A DNA stretch of 64,000 nucleotides. Origin: Azorinus chamasolen (Eukaryota > Mollusca > Bivalvia > Cardiida > Solecurtidae). The notes under the pieces are model-generated. The model saw only the letters and a list, made by a program, of their open reading frames with translations, did not search any database and was not told the DNA's origin. Position numbers and translations under genes: made by a program. The stretch lies in the NCBI GenBank assembly GCA_963576725.1, contig OY755241.1, positions 57,967,071-58,031,070 on the forward strand, given 5' to 3'. Below are positions 41,802-51,767 of the stretch, piece after piece. Each line of letters begins with the position of its first letter. Positions within the stretch are counted from its first letter, which is position 1.

Positions 41802-42265
41802 GCATAGAGCGCGGACTCTGTTCCTATCTCTTCTTCTTCTTGGTTGTCTCGCGAGATCCAAGAAAGACGATTGGCTGTGCGTTGATCTGTGGAACGCATG
41901 TGTCTTCGAAGTCCAAAGTCTGAGGCACATGTGCGATTACAGGTAGGGCGTGGAACTGGAACACCAACCGTAGGATCAGAGGCATACTTCATTTTGTGTA
42001 TCCTAACGCGTAACGATGCAAGGCGTTGACTGCAGTCATCCTCAAAGGCCACTGCTAAGTGATGAGACAGCACGCAAGACATACCCGTCTGCAGCTGAAG
42101 ACTCACGTTGTCGAGACTAAATGGTTGTCCTCGAGGTTGTCATTAAAACGTTTCCTGGGACGGACCTGTTTTCTATTCCTTTGCGCAAGCTCTCCTTAAA
42201 GAAGTTGGCGAGGGATTCTCGAATCTTCCATGCGGATGACATGTCTAGTCCATCGTAGTTTGGCC
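41802..42265 (-). pseudogene. Non-LTR retrotransposon reverse-transcriptase C-terminal remnant
   Basis: The reverse strand at about 42190-42265 reads KAKLRWTRHVIRMEDSRIPR then QLL, stop, GELAQR. This is the segment with consensus LRW.GHV.RM.D.R.P..L..GEL..G.R found after the polymerase domain in many animal non-LTR elements. Further on (about 41850-41960) it reads PTCNRTCASDFGLRRHMRS, the terminal C..C.R.CAS..GL..H.R.H zinc-finger-like motif of the same proteins. Stops and frameshifts make it inactive. The family differs from that at 32604. Confidence 0.75.
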
Positions 42266-42269
42266 TTAA

Positions 42270-42316
42270 TCACTATTCGAGTTATCCGAGTTCGATATAT
42301 CGATGTTCTGCTGTAG
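42270..42316. mobile_element. Family G MITE right-end fragment
   Basis: ATTCGAGTTATCCGAGTTCG and ATATATCGATGTTCTGCTG then TA. It abuts the retrotransposon remnant. Confidence 0.6.
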
Positions 42317-42477
42317 TTTACGTAGTATATCTGCTTGACAAACGTCTTGTGTTTCAACGCTGTCGTCTTGTCACCACGTGTATACATGTACCCCTGAGTG
42401 AGACATCGATATTTCTCAAGAAATGAGAGACAGTCTCTTTCTGATGTAAGGGAAAACTAGTTATATACAATTGAACC

Positions 42478-42763
42478 CTGATATCTCGAACTTCAAGGGA
42501 TCATACAACTTGCTTCGAGATAACAGACGTTCGTGTCATTAGATTTATAAATGAAAAAAATGTTCAGTTTCACAGCTTAATGCAGGTCTAAAGTAATGCT
42601 GAAAGCTCCTGTAGGAGCTTTCAGCATTACTTTTGATCTGCATTAAGCGGCCACTTGTGTTTCTAGATATGCGTAGGGATTCATTTAAGAACAATACAGG
42701 ATTTTGTCTGGGCCGAACTTTAAGTTCGAGTTATTCCGTGTTGGAGATATCTGAGCTCAACTG
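42478..42763. mobile_element. TA-flanked palindromic MITE, family G, complete
   Basis: TA at 42476-42477 and 42764-42765. It opens CAATTGAACCCTGATATCTC and closes GATATCTGAGCTCAACTG. The core at about 42570-42650 has the perfect tip AAGCTCCTGTAGGAGCTT. Confidence 0.85.
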
Positions 42764-42900
42764 TATATTAAATACATCTCTACCACAAAGAGGACTGGTG
42801 TGATTCTATTCTTAAAGGCAGATGATAGCTTACGAGGCAATGCAGGACGAAAGTTACATACAGAAAGCTCCTGAAACACCTTTCTGCACACATAGATCCA

Positions 42901-43095
42901 GATAAGATGCGTAAATTAAAACATGTTCAAGAATAACTTCTTTATTTCTTCACCAAACCCTATGTTGTGACTACTCTTTTGAAACGTCTCGAAGAGACGA
43001 TTCTAAAGAGTGGTCACAACATAGGGTTTGGTGGAGAAATGACGATTTTAGTATTTGAGTATGAACGTTTACCTGTAGCTCTGGCATAACTTTCG
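42901..43095. repeat. Family J hairpin element
   Basis: TTCACCAAACCCTATGTTGT, GACCACTCTTTTGAAACGTC and the mirror GACGATTCTAAAGAGTGGTC, ACAACATAGGGTTTGGTGGA. The flank GTAGCTCTGGCATAACTTTC is shared with the tandem partner at 43378. Confidence 0.8.
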
Positions 43096-43106
43096 TCCTG
43101 CATTAC

Positions 43107-43334
43107 TTAACCCATTCCCTCATAGGCTATTTTAGGTCCAACCCCTTTAAATGAATCTACCGAAAGGGAGCATTAACTAGAGAAAAGGCATATTTTAGAA
43201 TTTTGTTTTTTGAAACCATTGTGGTAAATAGAGCATTTGCTCCTGTAGGAGCAAATGCTCTATTTATCACAATGGGTTCAACAGCTGACTTTTAAAGAGG
43301 CGTAGAAAGGCGTATTTATGGAGGAAATGGTTAA
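43107..43334 (-). mobile_element. TTAA MITE family C, with an empty-site paralogue nearby
   Basis: TTAA at both ends. Hairpin at about 43210-43275, tip TTGCTCCTGTAGGAGCAA. The flanks GCATTAC and AACAATGACATGCTTCTAAA match 43541-43570, where ATTACTTAAATCAATCATCT shows the uninterrupted site. Confidence 0.85.
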
Positions 43335-43377
43335 ACAATGACATGCTTCTAAATATATATATACAGTAGAATTAATC

Positions 43378-43535
43378 TTCGCTATTTCTCCAACAAACCC
43401 TATGATGTGACCACTCTTTAGAATCGTCTCTAGGAGACGATTCTAAATAGTGGTTACAACATAGGTTTTGGTGGAGAAAGGGCGATTGTAGTATTTGAGT
43501 GCGCACCTTTTTCCGTTGCTCTGGCATAACTTTCG
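43378..43535. repeat. Family J hairpin element, tandem partner
   Basis: TTTCTCCAACAAACCCTATG, ATCGTCTCTAGGAGACGATT and AACATAGGTTTTGGTGGAGA. The downstream text repeats that of 43050-43107. Confidence 0.8.
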
Positions 43536-43817
43536 TCCTGCATTACTTAAATCAATCATCTGCTTCTAAATATATTATAAAGTAGAATTCATCGGACAAG
43601 TGGTTGCTTTAGACGAATCCTACTACAAACATGTATAAAGTTTAATGGGTGCGAAAGTGCATCTAATGCAACACTTGACAGAGAAAGTGACATCCATCAG
43701 CTGTTTCTTAAGTATTGATTTGAATTTGTTGTGTCTGTGATTTCCAAGGACATAAAGAACCTTAGTGTACAAATGCATTGCCCCTATTGCTGTCATGGGC
43801 GCATTTGCGATCACTTT

Positions 43818-43892
43818 TGCAAAAAGTTTAAATCCAGATGAGTCGCCAAGTAGCTCTACGTCTCATCAGGATCCAAACTGTTTGTTACTCTG
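43818..43892. repeat. Degenerate family A hairpin
   Basis: AAAGTTTAAATCCAGATGAG and CGTCTCATCAGGATCCAAAC. The stem near the tip is broken. Confidence 0.6.
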
Positions 43893-44069
43893 GACGTGTG
43901 TTTAAACCAAAAGACAAATAAGAATATTCAAAGATTAAAGATGAAATCAAAGGACAAAGTGTATATATTACAATACGTGACAATAGCAAGAGATCAGGTA
44001 CTGTGGTTTGATGTGTACAGTAAAAAACGTATCTAACCTAGATACCTAAATCAGAATCAACACCTATTA

Positions 44070-44317
44070 TTAACCCTTTCCTTCATAGAAACGCCTTTTC
44101 ATCCCTTTGCAAACAGAGTAGACCCAGATCAGACGGTTCCTGTAGGAGCCGTCTGATCAGGGTCTGCTCTGTTTGCCAATGAAATTATAATAGATTTAAT
44201 TCTACAAATACCAAACAATCAAGTGTACATAATGCTAGTACATGTATAAAAATTCAGCTAATAAATATTCATGATGTTATTATTTCCACAATTGAATATT
44301 CAACGACAGTGGATTAA
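44070..44317 (+). mobile_element. TTAA MITE family B, complete, with a CATGTA insertion
   Basis: It opens TTAACCCTTTCCTTCATAGA. The hairpin at about 44105-44180 has the tip GGTTCCTGTAGGAGCC. The right end is CAGTGGATTAA. GCTAGTACATGTATAAAAA replaces a shorter ATTATAAAAA in relatives. TACATGTA is at 44239-44246. Confidence 0.85.
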
Positions 44318-44542
44318 CACATTGCCCCCTAGTGACGCATTTTTGCACCTCTATAAAATTCATATTGTGAAACCACTGTGATAAATAGAGCATTTGCTCC
44401 TATAGGAGCAAGTGCACTATTTATCACAATGGTTTCAAATTACAAAATTCTAAAACTTTCCTTTTCTCTAGTTAATGCTCCTTTTCGGTAGATTAATTAA
44501 AAAATGTTGGATCTAAAAATAGCCTAGGAGAAAATGAGTTAA
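44314..44542 (+). mobile_element. TTAA MITE family C sharing TTAA with the previous B element
   Basis: It opens TTAACACATTGCCCCCTAGT and closes GGAGAAAATGAGTTAA. The hairpin at about 44365-44440 has the tip TTGCTCCTATAGGAGCAA. Confidence 0.85.
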
Positions 44543-44572
44543 GGCAGCTGGCAGCGGCTAATGTCAATATAT

Positions 44573-45000
44573 AGTAGAACCTGTCTTAACCCATTCCCGC
44601 ATAGGCTACTTTTAGATCCAACGTCTTTCATTAAATCTACCAAAAAGGGAGCATTTACTAGAGAAAAGGAAATTTTCAGAATTGTGTAGTTTTGAAACCA
44701 TTGTGATAAATAGAGCATTTGCTCCGCAGGAGCAAATGCTCTATTTATCACAATGGTTTCACAAAGTGACTTTTACAGAAGTGTGAAAAGGCGTCAGTAT
44801 GCAGGAATGTGTTAAGAGACCATTTATTGAGCATAAGGGACTTAAAAAGCAGGTGGTTGCTTTATGTAGGGCTAAAGTAATGCATAAAGCTCCTATAGCG
44901 GCTTTTTGCATTACGTTTTACCTGCATTAAGCTACTACCTGCCTTACAGAATCATAATTAGACCTCTTTTTTGATGGCCGCTTAAGCCAGGCTTCATTGT
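44573..45000. mobile_element. Family H palindromic MITE interrupted by a TTAA MITE
   Basis: TAGTAGAACCTGTCTTAA, then the nested element, then TTAAGAGACCATTTATTGAG. Compared with the intact copy (CTGTCTTAAGCGACCATTC), the insertion duplicated TTAA exactly. The core tip is AGCTCCTATAGCGGCT and the right end GGCTTCATTGTA is worn. Confidence 0.8.
44586..44815 (-). mobile_element. TTAA MITE family C nested in the left arm of a family H MITE
   Basis: TTAA at 44586-44589 and 44812-44815. Hairpin at about 44692-44762, tip TTGCTCCGCAGGAGCAA. This is direct evidence that the family makes TTAA target duplications. Confidence 0.9.
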
Positions 45001-45154
45001 ACACTGTACATGTAGTTAAAACTACGGGGCTTATTCTTTATCAATATTTACTTTCAATTACAGTTGTGGTTAGAATATCAAACAGTATATTTTTATCTGG
45101 TCTTTTCACCTTGCAAATAACGATTTGATATATAATGTTTTGAGAACTTTAAGC

Positions 45155-45351
45155 CACAGTTAAGCCGCTCTTCATCGGCCTCTTAAGGAATAAACCTACA
45201 TTTCCTTTGAAAACAGATAGTTGCGAAATGCAGGATGAAAGTAATGTAGAAAATTTCATCAGGAGCTTTCTGCATCACGCTCGCCTTGCATTGAACTATC
45301 ACATGTATTTAAGACCAATAAATAAACAGCATTGGGCTCCTTTAGTGTAGG
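45155..45351. mobile_element. Divergent family H-like MITE
   Basis: GAAATGCAGGATGAAAGTAA, ATCAGGAGCTTTCTGCATCA, CCTTGCATTGAACTATCAC and TTTAGTGTAGGTCTACTG. The left arm is very worn. Confidence 0.5.
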
Positions 45352-45399
45352 TCTACTGTTCTTTACACAACATTCTATTTTACATTAAAAACAAAGTAC

Positions 45400-45601
45400 A
45401 ATATAGACTGTCCTAAACGGCCATTCATTCATCGAACACTGAGTCTTAAAAAGCAGATGGCAGCTTAATGCAGGACCAAAATAATGCAGAAAACTCCTAT
45501 AGGAGCTTTTTGTATTGTTTTGACCTACATTAAGCTACCACCTGCATTACTGACCCATAATTTGACCTCGTTTTGATGACCGTTTTAGACGTGCTCCGCT
45601 G
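45400..45601. mobile_element. Family H-like palindromic MITE
   Basis: GACTGTCCTAAACGGCCATT and GACCGTTTTAGACGTGCTCC surround the core with tip AACTCCTATAGGAGCTT. The right end is GCTG then TA. Confidence 0.7.
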
Positions 45602-45661
45602 TACTACAAAATGTAGACAATTTCTCTGACGTTCATCACGCGGAATAGATTGTATTGTCCA

Positions 45662-45908
45662 TTAACCCATTATGCGCCAAATTTCTAATTGTCGTCTGCA
45701 ATCCATTTTTTGTTAAATCATCCGGTACAATAAGGAATTGAGATAAATAAATGCAATTTTCAAAGGAATAAAGCACAGATATAGAAATAGAGATTGAGAC
45801 AAAAAGTGATGTCCCTGATCAGACGCCGCCTTGAAAAGGCGGCGTCTGATCTGGGACTGCACTATTTGTCGTGGTGCATTTATGCGACATTGGCGATGAA
45901 AGGGTTAA
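45662..45908 (+). mobile_element. TTAA MITE family K, complete
   Basis: TTAA at both ends. It opens CCCATTATGCGCCAAATTTC and closes GACATTGGCGATGAAAGGG. The hairpin at about 45808-45870 has the tip CGCCGCCTTGAAAAGGCGGCG. Confidence 0.9.
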
Positions 45909-45976
45909 ACCAGGTTTAAATCTGCGACCCGACATAATCTAGGACACTTCACGATGTAAGCTACCGTTATAGTGTC

Positions 45977-46235
45977 AACCCTTTCCTTCAAATAAACGCA
46001 TTTTCACGCATTTGCAAACATAGAAGACCCAGATCAGACGGCTCCTATAGACGCCGTCTGATCAGGGTCTGCTCTGGTTTGCTTATGATATTATGATAGA
46101 TCTGACTCTTAAGGTTTCTAGTACCAATTCCAAAAACATATATCTATACTAATGCCATTATATAATAACAAGTCGGCATAAGAATTCATGACGTCACTTT
46201 CTCTTATATGATAATTAAACAGAGAAAGGATTACG
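45977..46235 (+). mobile_element. MITE family B
   Basis: CAACCCTTTCCTTCAAATAA opens it. The hairpin at about 46015-46083 has the tip GGCTCCTATAGACGCC. The right end is AGAGAAAGGATTA. Confidence 0.75.
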
Positions 46236-46430
46236 TTGAACATAATAACAATACAAAACAATATTATGTTTGCTGATGTTGCAATAAATTACGTGTTTGT
46301 GAAATAAATTTGAAATTTATAAAAGCTACCTTCCCATTTGCATACATGTTTACATAATGGATATTTACCTCTGCAAAAAATATGAGAGTTGCTATTAGCT
46401 TGAGCATATGTTCTTATTAACAAGAGCTGT

Positions 46431-46862
46431 CCGCAGACAGCGCGCTCCACTTTATTTAGTGCTGGATAGTGTAGTGGAAGTCTAAGTCGGAAAGGGGAAA
46501 TAACTATAGCAAAATTAATTTTAGGATTACATGCCCTTGTAAAATGGGTCCCCCTAGTTAAGATGCATACCAAATTTGAACCAAATATCTTGGACAGTTT
46601 CTGAGACATGGACCTTAACATAAAACTTAACCAGCAATGAAAATTCTAAGTCGAAAAAGGGACATAACTATGGCAAGATTAATTTTAGGGTTACATGTCC
46701 TTGTGGAATGGCTTCCCATTGTGATAGTAAACATGCATACCAAATTTCAACCAAATATCTTTCATGGTTTTGGAGAAATGGACCTTGACAAAAAGGTTAA
46801 CCAACGCCGACGAGAAGGTCATGACAATGGCTCCACTTTTTGAAAAAGTGGAGTTAGAAAAG
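46431..46862 (+). mobile_element. Bivalve-type non-autonomous element with internal dimer
   Basis: It begins CAAGAGCTGTCCGCAGACAG, CGCGCTCCACTTT, and ends CTCCACTTTTTGAAAAAGTGG. Two ~165-bp internal units follow each other (about 46482-46633, 46648-46803), each with AACTATGGCAAGATTAATTT-like, ATGCATACCAAATTT and CCAAATATCTT words. I recall this type as abundant in clam genomes. No transposase is present, and the short frames on both strands are by-products. Confidence 0.6.
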
Positions 46863-46914
46863 GTCAGAGAAGAATAATTATATGTTCAAATGAATATACA
46901 TGTACCAGAGATGT

Positions 46915-47100
46915 TTGTTAAACATGTATGCCCCTCGATGTCAGGCAGTCTTTGATTTTGACATTTGACCTTGAACAGTGACATTGACCTTAAACTGAAT
47001 AGGGGTCATCTGCTCGTCATGACCAAACTCACTACCAAATTTGGGGATAGTATGTACATGTAATACGGTCGGTTAGTAGCATTGTCTATCTAGTAACAAG
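46915..47100 (+). repeat. Bivalve-type repeat with TGACCTTGA motifs
   Basis: TTTGACCTTGAACAGTGACA, TTGACCTTAAACTGAATAGG and GGGTCATCTGCTCGTCATGA are words I associate with a common bivalve dispersed repeat. TACATGTA is at 47055-47062. Confidence 0.5.
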
Positions 47101-47111
47101 TCCCCATTACA

Positions 47112-47536
47112 TTAACCCTTTCCCTGTTTAATATTCATGAAAGGAATAATGACGTCATGAATATTTATTAGCTAGAGCACATATGATATTTTGGCTCAGA
47201 TAGAAACCGTATTATACTACAGTAAAACCTCTCTATAACGGCCACTAAATTACATCAAGTATTTTGTGTTAAAGGCAGGGGGCTGCTTAAAGCAAGGTGA
47301 AAGCAAAACAGAAGCTCCCATAGGAGCGTTCTGTTTTACTTTCACCTTGCTTTAAGCAGCCACCTGCCCTAAATACCAACTAATGAACATGATTTAGTGG
47401 CCGTTATAGAGGGGGTTTACTGTATAAGCACAAACAGAGCAAACCCTGATCAGACGGCTCCTATAGAAGCCGTCTGATCTGGGTCTACTCGGTTTGCCAA
47501 TGCGCAAATATGCGTTTGTATAAAGGAAATGGTTAA
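47112..47536 (-). mobile_element. TTAA MITE family B containing a family D MITE
   Basis: TTAA at 47112-47115 and 47533-47536. The left part ends at 47219 and resumes at 47423 with TAAGCACAAACAGAGCAAAC. The hairpin at about 47432-47500 has the tip GGCTCCTATAGAAGCC. Confidence 0.85.
47220..47422. mobile_element. Family D palindromic MITE nested in a family B MITE
   Basis: TA at 47218-47219 and 47423-47424. Ends CAGTAAAACCTCTCTATAAC and GTTATAGAGGGGGTTTACTG. The tip GAAGCTCCCATAGGAGCGTT is slightly mispaired. Confidence 0.85.
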
Positions 47537-47885
47537 CAAAAATCAAAGTTTGAAAGTGGCTTATTTGTCTTTTGAGGATTTATCTTCTTTTGATATAAAT
47601 TATGTTCTCCTCAGGACATAAGCGGGTCGCCATGGAATGTCCTTTGATCCAATGCGTTGCAATTTAACCCACCGCACCAGTAATCCCTTGAATATAGGTC
47701 ACGCATGCACTGGTTTTACAAACAATTTATTTATTTAAGTCTTATCCGTGCACATACATCAAAAGTATTAAAAAATCCTAACAATATAAGATGCACACAG
47801 TCATTCTTTATAAGAATTATATGAGACTGTTACATATCACAGAATATTATTCATGAAACTGTCCATACAATTAAATATGTACATG
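47537..47885. other. No recognised features
   Basis: AT-rich, without repeat family, RNA gene or frame that I can support. Confidence 0.5.
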
Positions 47886-47965
47886 AGGTAAAACCCAATG
47901 TAGACTCAGATCAGAGAGCATATAGAGGAGCCCTCTGATCAAGGTAGCCTCTATTTTGTCATACA
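47886..47965. repeat. Worn B/P-type hairpin
   Basis: CCAATGTAGACTCAGATCAG, AGAGGAGCCCTCTGATCAAG. The tip and outer arms are eroded. Confidence 0.5.
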
Positions 47966-48069
47966 AAATCATTTAGCATGTTCAAGTAAAACTATGGTGG
48001 GTTTTTTCCACTTTGAAATTGAACATCGAGTGGCTAAAGATACTTACTTAAATCTATGTTTGAATAGTA

Positions 48070-48388
48070 CAGTTGAACTTCGATATCTCTAACTCGGAAA
48101 ACTCGAACTTCAGGATAACTCGAAGAAAATCCGGTCCTTCCAAAATTTACAATACAGAATATTGTTCTAAAATGTATCACTACGCATATCTAGAGACACA
48201 TATGACAGCTTAAAGCAGGTTGGAAGTAATGCTGAAAGCACCTGCAGGAGTTTTCAGCATTACTTTCGATCTGCATGAAGCTGAGAACTTGAGATATTGT
48301 CTGGATTAAAAATCGGATGTCATGAACATCTGTTATCTCGATCTTATTTGTATGGTCCATTGAAGTTCGAGATATCGAAGTTCAACTG
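48070..48388. mobile_element. TA-flanked palindromic MITE, family G, complete (319 bp)
   Basis: TA at 48068-48069 and 48389-48390. Ends CAGTTGAACTTCGATATCTC and GATATCGAAGTTCAACTG. The core tip is AAGCACCTGCAGGAGTTT. Confidence 0.9.
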
Positions 48389-48439
48389 TATATTGATTAC
48401 AGTAAATCCTCGCTAAAGCGACCATCGGATATACATATA

Positions 48440-48643
48440 CAGTAAAACCTCTCTATAACGGCCACTAAATTACATCAAGTATTTTGTGTTAAAGGCAGGT
48501 GGCTGCTGAACGCAAGGTGAAATTAAAACAGAACGCTCCTACAGGAGCGGTCTGTTTTACTTTCACCTTGCTTTAAGCATCCACCTGCCCTAAATACCAA
48601 CTAATTAACACACTTTATAGGCCGTTATAGAGAGGTTTTACTG
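48440..48643. mobile_element. TA-flanked palindromic MITE, family D, seated in a TACATGTA
   Basis: 204 bp. The left TA is at 48438-48439. The right TA is the first TA of TACATGTA (48644-48651). The tip AACGCTCCTACAGGAGCGGT is nearly perfect. Confidence 0.9.
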
Positions 48644-48719
48644 TACATGTAGTTATCAAAGACAGCGTGAAAGTATGGCAGAAAGCTGTCTATGTAACGT
48701 TTGTTCTGCGTACACTGAC

Positions 48720-48803
48720 ACTTGTATGAGCCATCTGATCTGGGTCTTCTCAGTTTGTAAAGGCATACATGTAGAAAGGCGTATGTATGGTGTAAAGGGT
48801 TAA
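48720..48803 (-). mobile_element. Family B MITE end with a CATGTA insertion
   Basis: GAGCCATCTGATCTGGGTCT then AAAGGCATACATGTAGAAAG. The copy at about 62425 reads AAAGGCATAGAAAGG, so six bases were added. It ends GTGTAAAGGGTTAA. Confidence 0.75.
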
Positions 48804-48915
48804 ATGTATATTGTAACCTAATGCAGGGTGCGATTTATACAGAATAAAACTTGCATGAGCGTTTTGCATTACTTTCATCCTGTATTACTCAACCTCCTAA
48901 TTTTAAATATGTCTA

Positions 48916-49053
48916 CAGTAAAACCTCTCTATAAGACTATAACGACCACTATAGGAGCGTTCTGTTTCATTTTCACCTTGCTTTAAGCAGCCACCTGCCC
49001 TAAATATCAATTAATTAACACAATTTAGTGGCCGTTATAGAGAGGTTTTACTG
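48916..49053. mobile_element. Family D MITE with most of the left arm deleted
   Basis: CAGTAAAACCTCTCTATAAG, then a jump to ATAGGAGCGTTCTGTTTC, then the normal right arm to TTTTACTG. TA at both sides. Confidence 0.85.
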
Positions 49054-49560
49054 TATATGTTGTTTATAAGAGGGCGTCTTAGAGGGGATTTATTGCACTT
49101 GTGTTATTGGACAAGACATGGTCGTAAAACTATAAACCAATAACCTCTGACCCCCAAAATGGAAATTTAACATTCAGCCGAATATTTATTGACTTTTGCA
49201 TTAAAAGTAACCTATAGTGAATACACAACATTAATTTAACCTTTTAAATGCTGCAGGCCAATTGTTGATATTATGTACAGTTTACACTTACTATAAACTG
49301 TAAACTTGTAATATTTACAAAAACGTTTTGTATCTAGTTAGACACCTGAACTTTTCTCATCAGGATCCAAACTGTTTGATACATGTAGTAAGATCTATTT
49401 TAGGAATAGAGATCACATGATTTACATAAGAAACATCTGATAGTTGGAAATTTACCTACGTATTAAACCATTGATAGATTTTATAAACCAAAACCTGCTG
49501 AATAATCAAAATATTAATTAAACAAAAAAAAGTGTATCACAATCTACCACTGAAGGATTG
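49054..49560. other. Gene-free stretch with a family A half
   Basis: CTCATCAGGATCCAAACTGT at about 49357 is the right half of a family A hairpin. TACATGTA follows at 49380-49387. Nothing else is recognised. Confidence 0.5.
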
Positions 49561-49564
49561 TATG

Positions 49565-49632
49565 ACAAACAGTGTAGACCCAGATCAAAGGGCTCCCTAA
49601 GGAGCCCTTTGATCTGGGTATACACTGTTTGC
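49565..49632. repeat. Family P hairpin, nearly perfect
   Basis: CAAACAGTGTAGACCCAGAT mirrors ATCTGGGTATACACTGTTTG around AAGGGCTCCCTAAGGAGCCC. Confidence 0.85.
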
Positions 49633-49829
49633 AAATGTTATATATACTCGATTCTCCAATATTAATGGATTAATAAAAATGTGTTATCAACGTCATTACA
49701 TCTGAACTACTATACCGCTGTAAAAAATGTCTGCTTTAATTCGGATCTGTTGTAATTTTGACTACTTTCGTTTATGAAAGTGTTGATTAGTTGGCATGAG
49801 GCAAGCCTTTGAGAAAGTGTTTACCAAGT

Positions 49830-49930
49830 GTCAAAATGCTTGACGCTTGTTTCTCCGCGTTTCTCCGCGTTTCTCCGCGTTTTCTCCGCGTTTTCTTCGC
49901 GTCTCATCTGGATTCAAGCAGTTTGCAAGT
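49830..49930 (+). repeat. Family A hairpin whose tip became a TTTCTCCGCG tandem repeat
   Basis: GTGTCAAAATGCTTGACGC on the left and GCGTCTCATCTGGATTCAAG on the right are the arms. Between them TTTCTCCGCG is repeated about four times (49850-49890), followed by TTTTCTTCGCG. Confidence 0.75.
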
Positions 49931-49934
49931 ACCG

Positions 49935-51120
49935 ATTCATGACCCTGTTACATGTACATGTACGAGTATAAAGATTAATGTTGTACAGTGAAAACTCTCT
50001 AGATTGAATTACCATGTATACATGTGAGTCATGACCTTGTAACGAGGATAACGATTAATGGTGGACAGTGAAAACTCTCTAGATTGAATTACCATGTATA
50101 CATGTGAGTCATGACCCTGTAACGAGGATAACGATTAATGGTGGACAGTGAAAACTCTCTAGATTGAATTACCATGTATACATGTGAGTCATGACCTTGT
50201 AACGAGGATAACGATTAATGGTGGACAGTGAAAACTCTCTAGATTGAATTACCATGTATACATGTGAGTCATGACCCTGTAACGAGGATAACGATTAATG
50301 GTGGACAGTGAAAACTCTCTAGATTGAATTACCATGTATACATGTGAGTCATGACCCTGTAACGAGGATAACGATTAATGGTGGACAGTGAAAACTCTCT
50401 AGATTGAATTACCATGTATACATGTGAGTCATGACCCTGTAACGAGGATAACGATTAATGGTGGACAGTGAAAACTCTCTAGATTGAATTACCATGTATA
50501 CATGTGAGTCATGACCGTGTAACGAGGATAACGATTAATGGTGGACAGTGAAAACTCTCTAGATTGAATTACCATGTATACATGTGAGTCATGACCCTGT
50601 AACGAGGATAACGATTAATGGTGGACAGTGAAAACTCTCTAGATTGAATTACCATGTATACATGTGAGTCATGACCCTGTAACGAGGATAACGATTAATG
50701 GTGTACGGTGAAAACTCTCTAGATTGAATTACCATGTATACATGTGAGTCATGACCGTGTAACGAGGATAACGATTAATGGTGGACAGTGAAAACTCTCT
50801 AGATTGAATTACCATGTATACATGTGAGTCATGACCCTGTAACGAGGATAAAGATTAATGGTGTACAGTGAAAACTCTCTAGATTGAATTACCATGTATA
50901 CATGTGAGTCATGACCCTGTAACGAGGATAAAGATTAATGATGTACAGTGAAAACTCTCTAGATTGAATTACCATGTATACATGTGAGTCATTACCTTGT
51001 AACGAGGATAAAGATTAATGGTGTACGGTGAAAACTCTCTAGATTGAATTACCATGTATACATGTGAGTCATTACCTTGTAACGAGGATAACGATTAATG
51101 GTGGACAGTGAAAACTCTCT
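49935..51120 (+). repeat. 80-bp minisatellite, about 15 copies
   Basis: The unit AACGAGGATAACGATTAATG, GTGGACAGTGAAAACTCTCT, AGATTGAATTACCATGTATA, CATGTGAGTCATGACCCTGT repeats every 80 bp with very few changes (GACCCTGT/GACCTTGT/GACCGTGT, GGTGTACGG). The first unit is divergent and holds a doubled footprint, TACATGTACATGTA (49949-49962). The final units carry CATTACCTTGT. Confidence 0.95.
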
Positions 51121-51289
51121 AAATATAACTACATTGTACATGTATAAGTAAAGGAGAAAGTAGATTTTTAGAAACAGAACGGAACATGTATTTATTGATT
51201 TGTACATCAGTACATCATCATTCATACACATATGTTAATACATATACATGTAATAATAGTCACATATAATGTTTCATGATAAAAGCAGG

Positions 51290-51600
51290 GTAGGTCATGC
51301 AGGAAGCACCAAAGAAGATTTCTCCTTGACCTTCTACCTGTATTAAGCCGTTTCTCCATAAATACGCCTTTCTATGCCTTGTTAAAAGTCATTTATTGAA
51401 ACCATTGTAATAAATAGAGCATTTGCTCCATAGGAGCAAATGCTCTATTTATTACAATGGTTTCAAAACCACACAATTCTGAAAGTTTCCTTTTCTCTAA
51501 TTAATGCTCCATTTTGGTAGATTTATTCACAGCGGTACGATCTAAAAATAACCTATTAGGAAATGGGTTAAGCTGTCATCATTCTTACAGGAACGATAAC
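51290..51600. mobile_element. Core of a TA-type MITE split by a TTAA MITE
   Basis: GCAGGGTAGGTCATGCAGGA, ACCTTCTACCTGTATTAA, then after the insertion TTAAGCTGTCATCATTC. The insertion point is the TTAA of the conserved CTGCATTAAGCTGCC core. Confidence 0.65.
51343..51571 (+). mobile_element. TTAA MITE family C nested in a TA-type MITE core
   Basis: TTAA at 51343-51346 and 51568-51571. The hairpin at about 51395-51465 has the tip TTGCTCCATAGGAGCAA and arms GAAACCATTGTAATAAATAG. Confidence 0.85.
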
Positions 51601-51767
51601 AGTACTTACCTACATGTATTTGGGCGTTCAAACTTGTGAGGTTATTTTTAATAAACCTACGCTCTATATCAGGATACTTTAAATACATGTTTTAATCTGG
51701 AGCATTAATGCAAATCTAGGCTGAATGCAGTACATTTAAGTCATCTAAAATATGTATAATTATAAAT

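Larger units (their letters stand above)
40866..42125 (+). repeat. Tandem segmental duplication, copy 2
   Basis: GGTTACTGAGACAGGTGCAA, AAACACCGATCTATTGCAGT, the family A hairpin (41168-41244), GTTAATGAATATTTTATCTT, TGTGATACCATGTTTAGTG, then the non-LTR remnant. TACATGTA at 41507-41514 interrupts text that is shorter in copy 1. Confidence 0.75.

Noticed and set aside
46289..46843. Opposite-strand frames of 68 and 110 codons
   Set aside because: They lie within a known-looking bivalve repeat and share its internal dimer. No protein motif.
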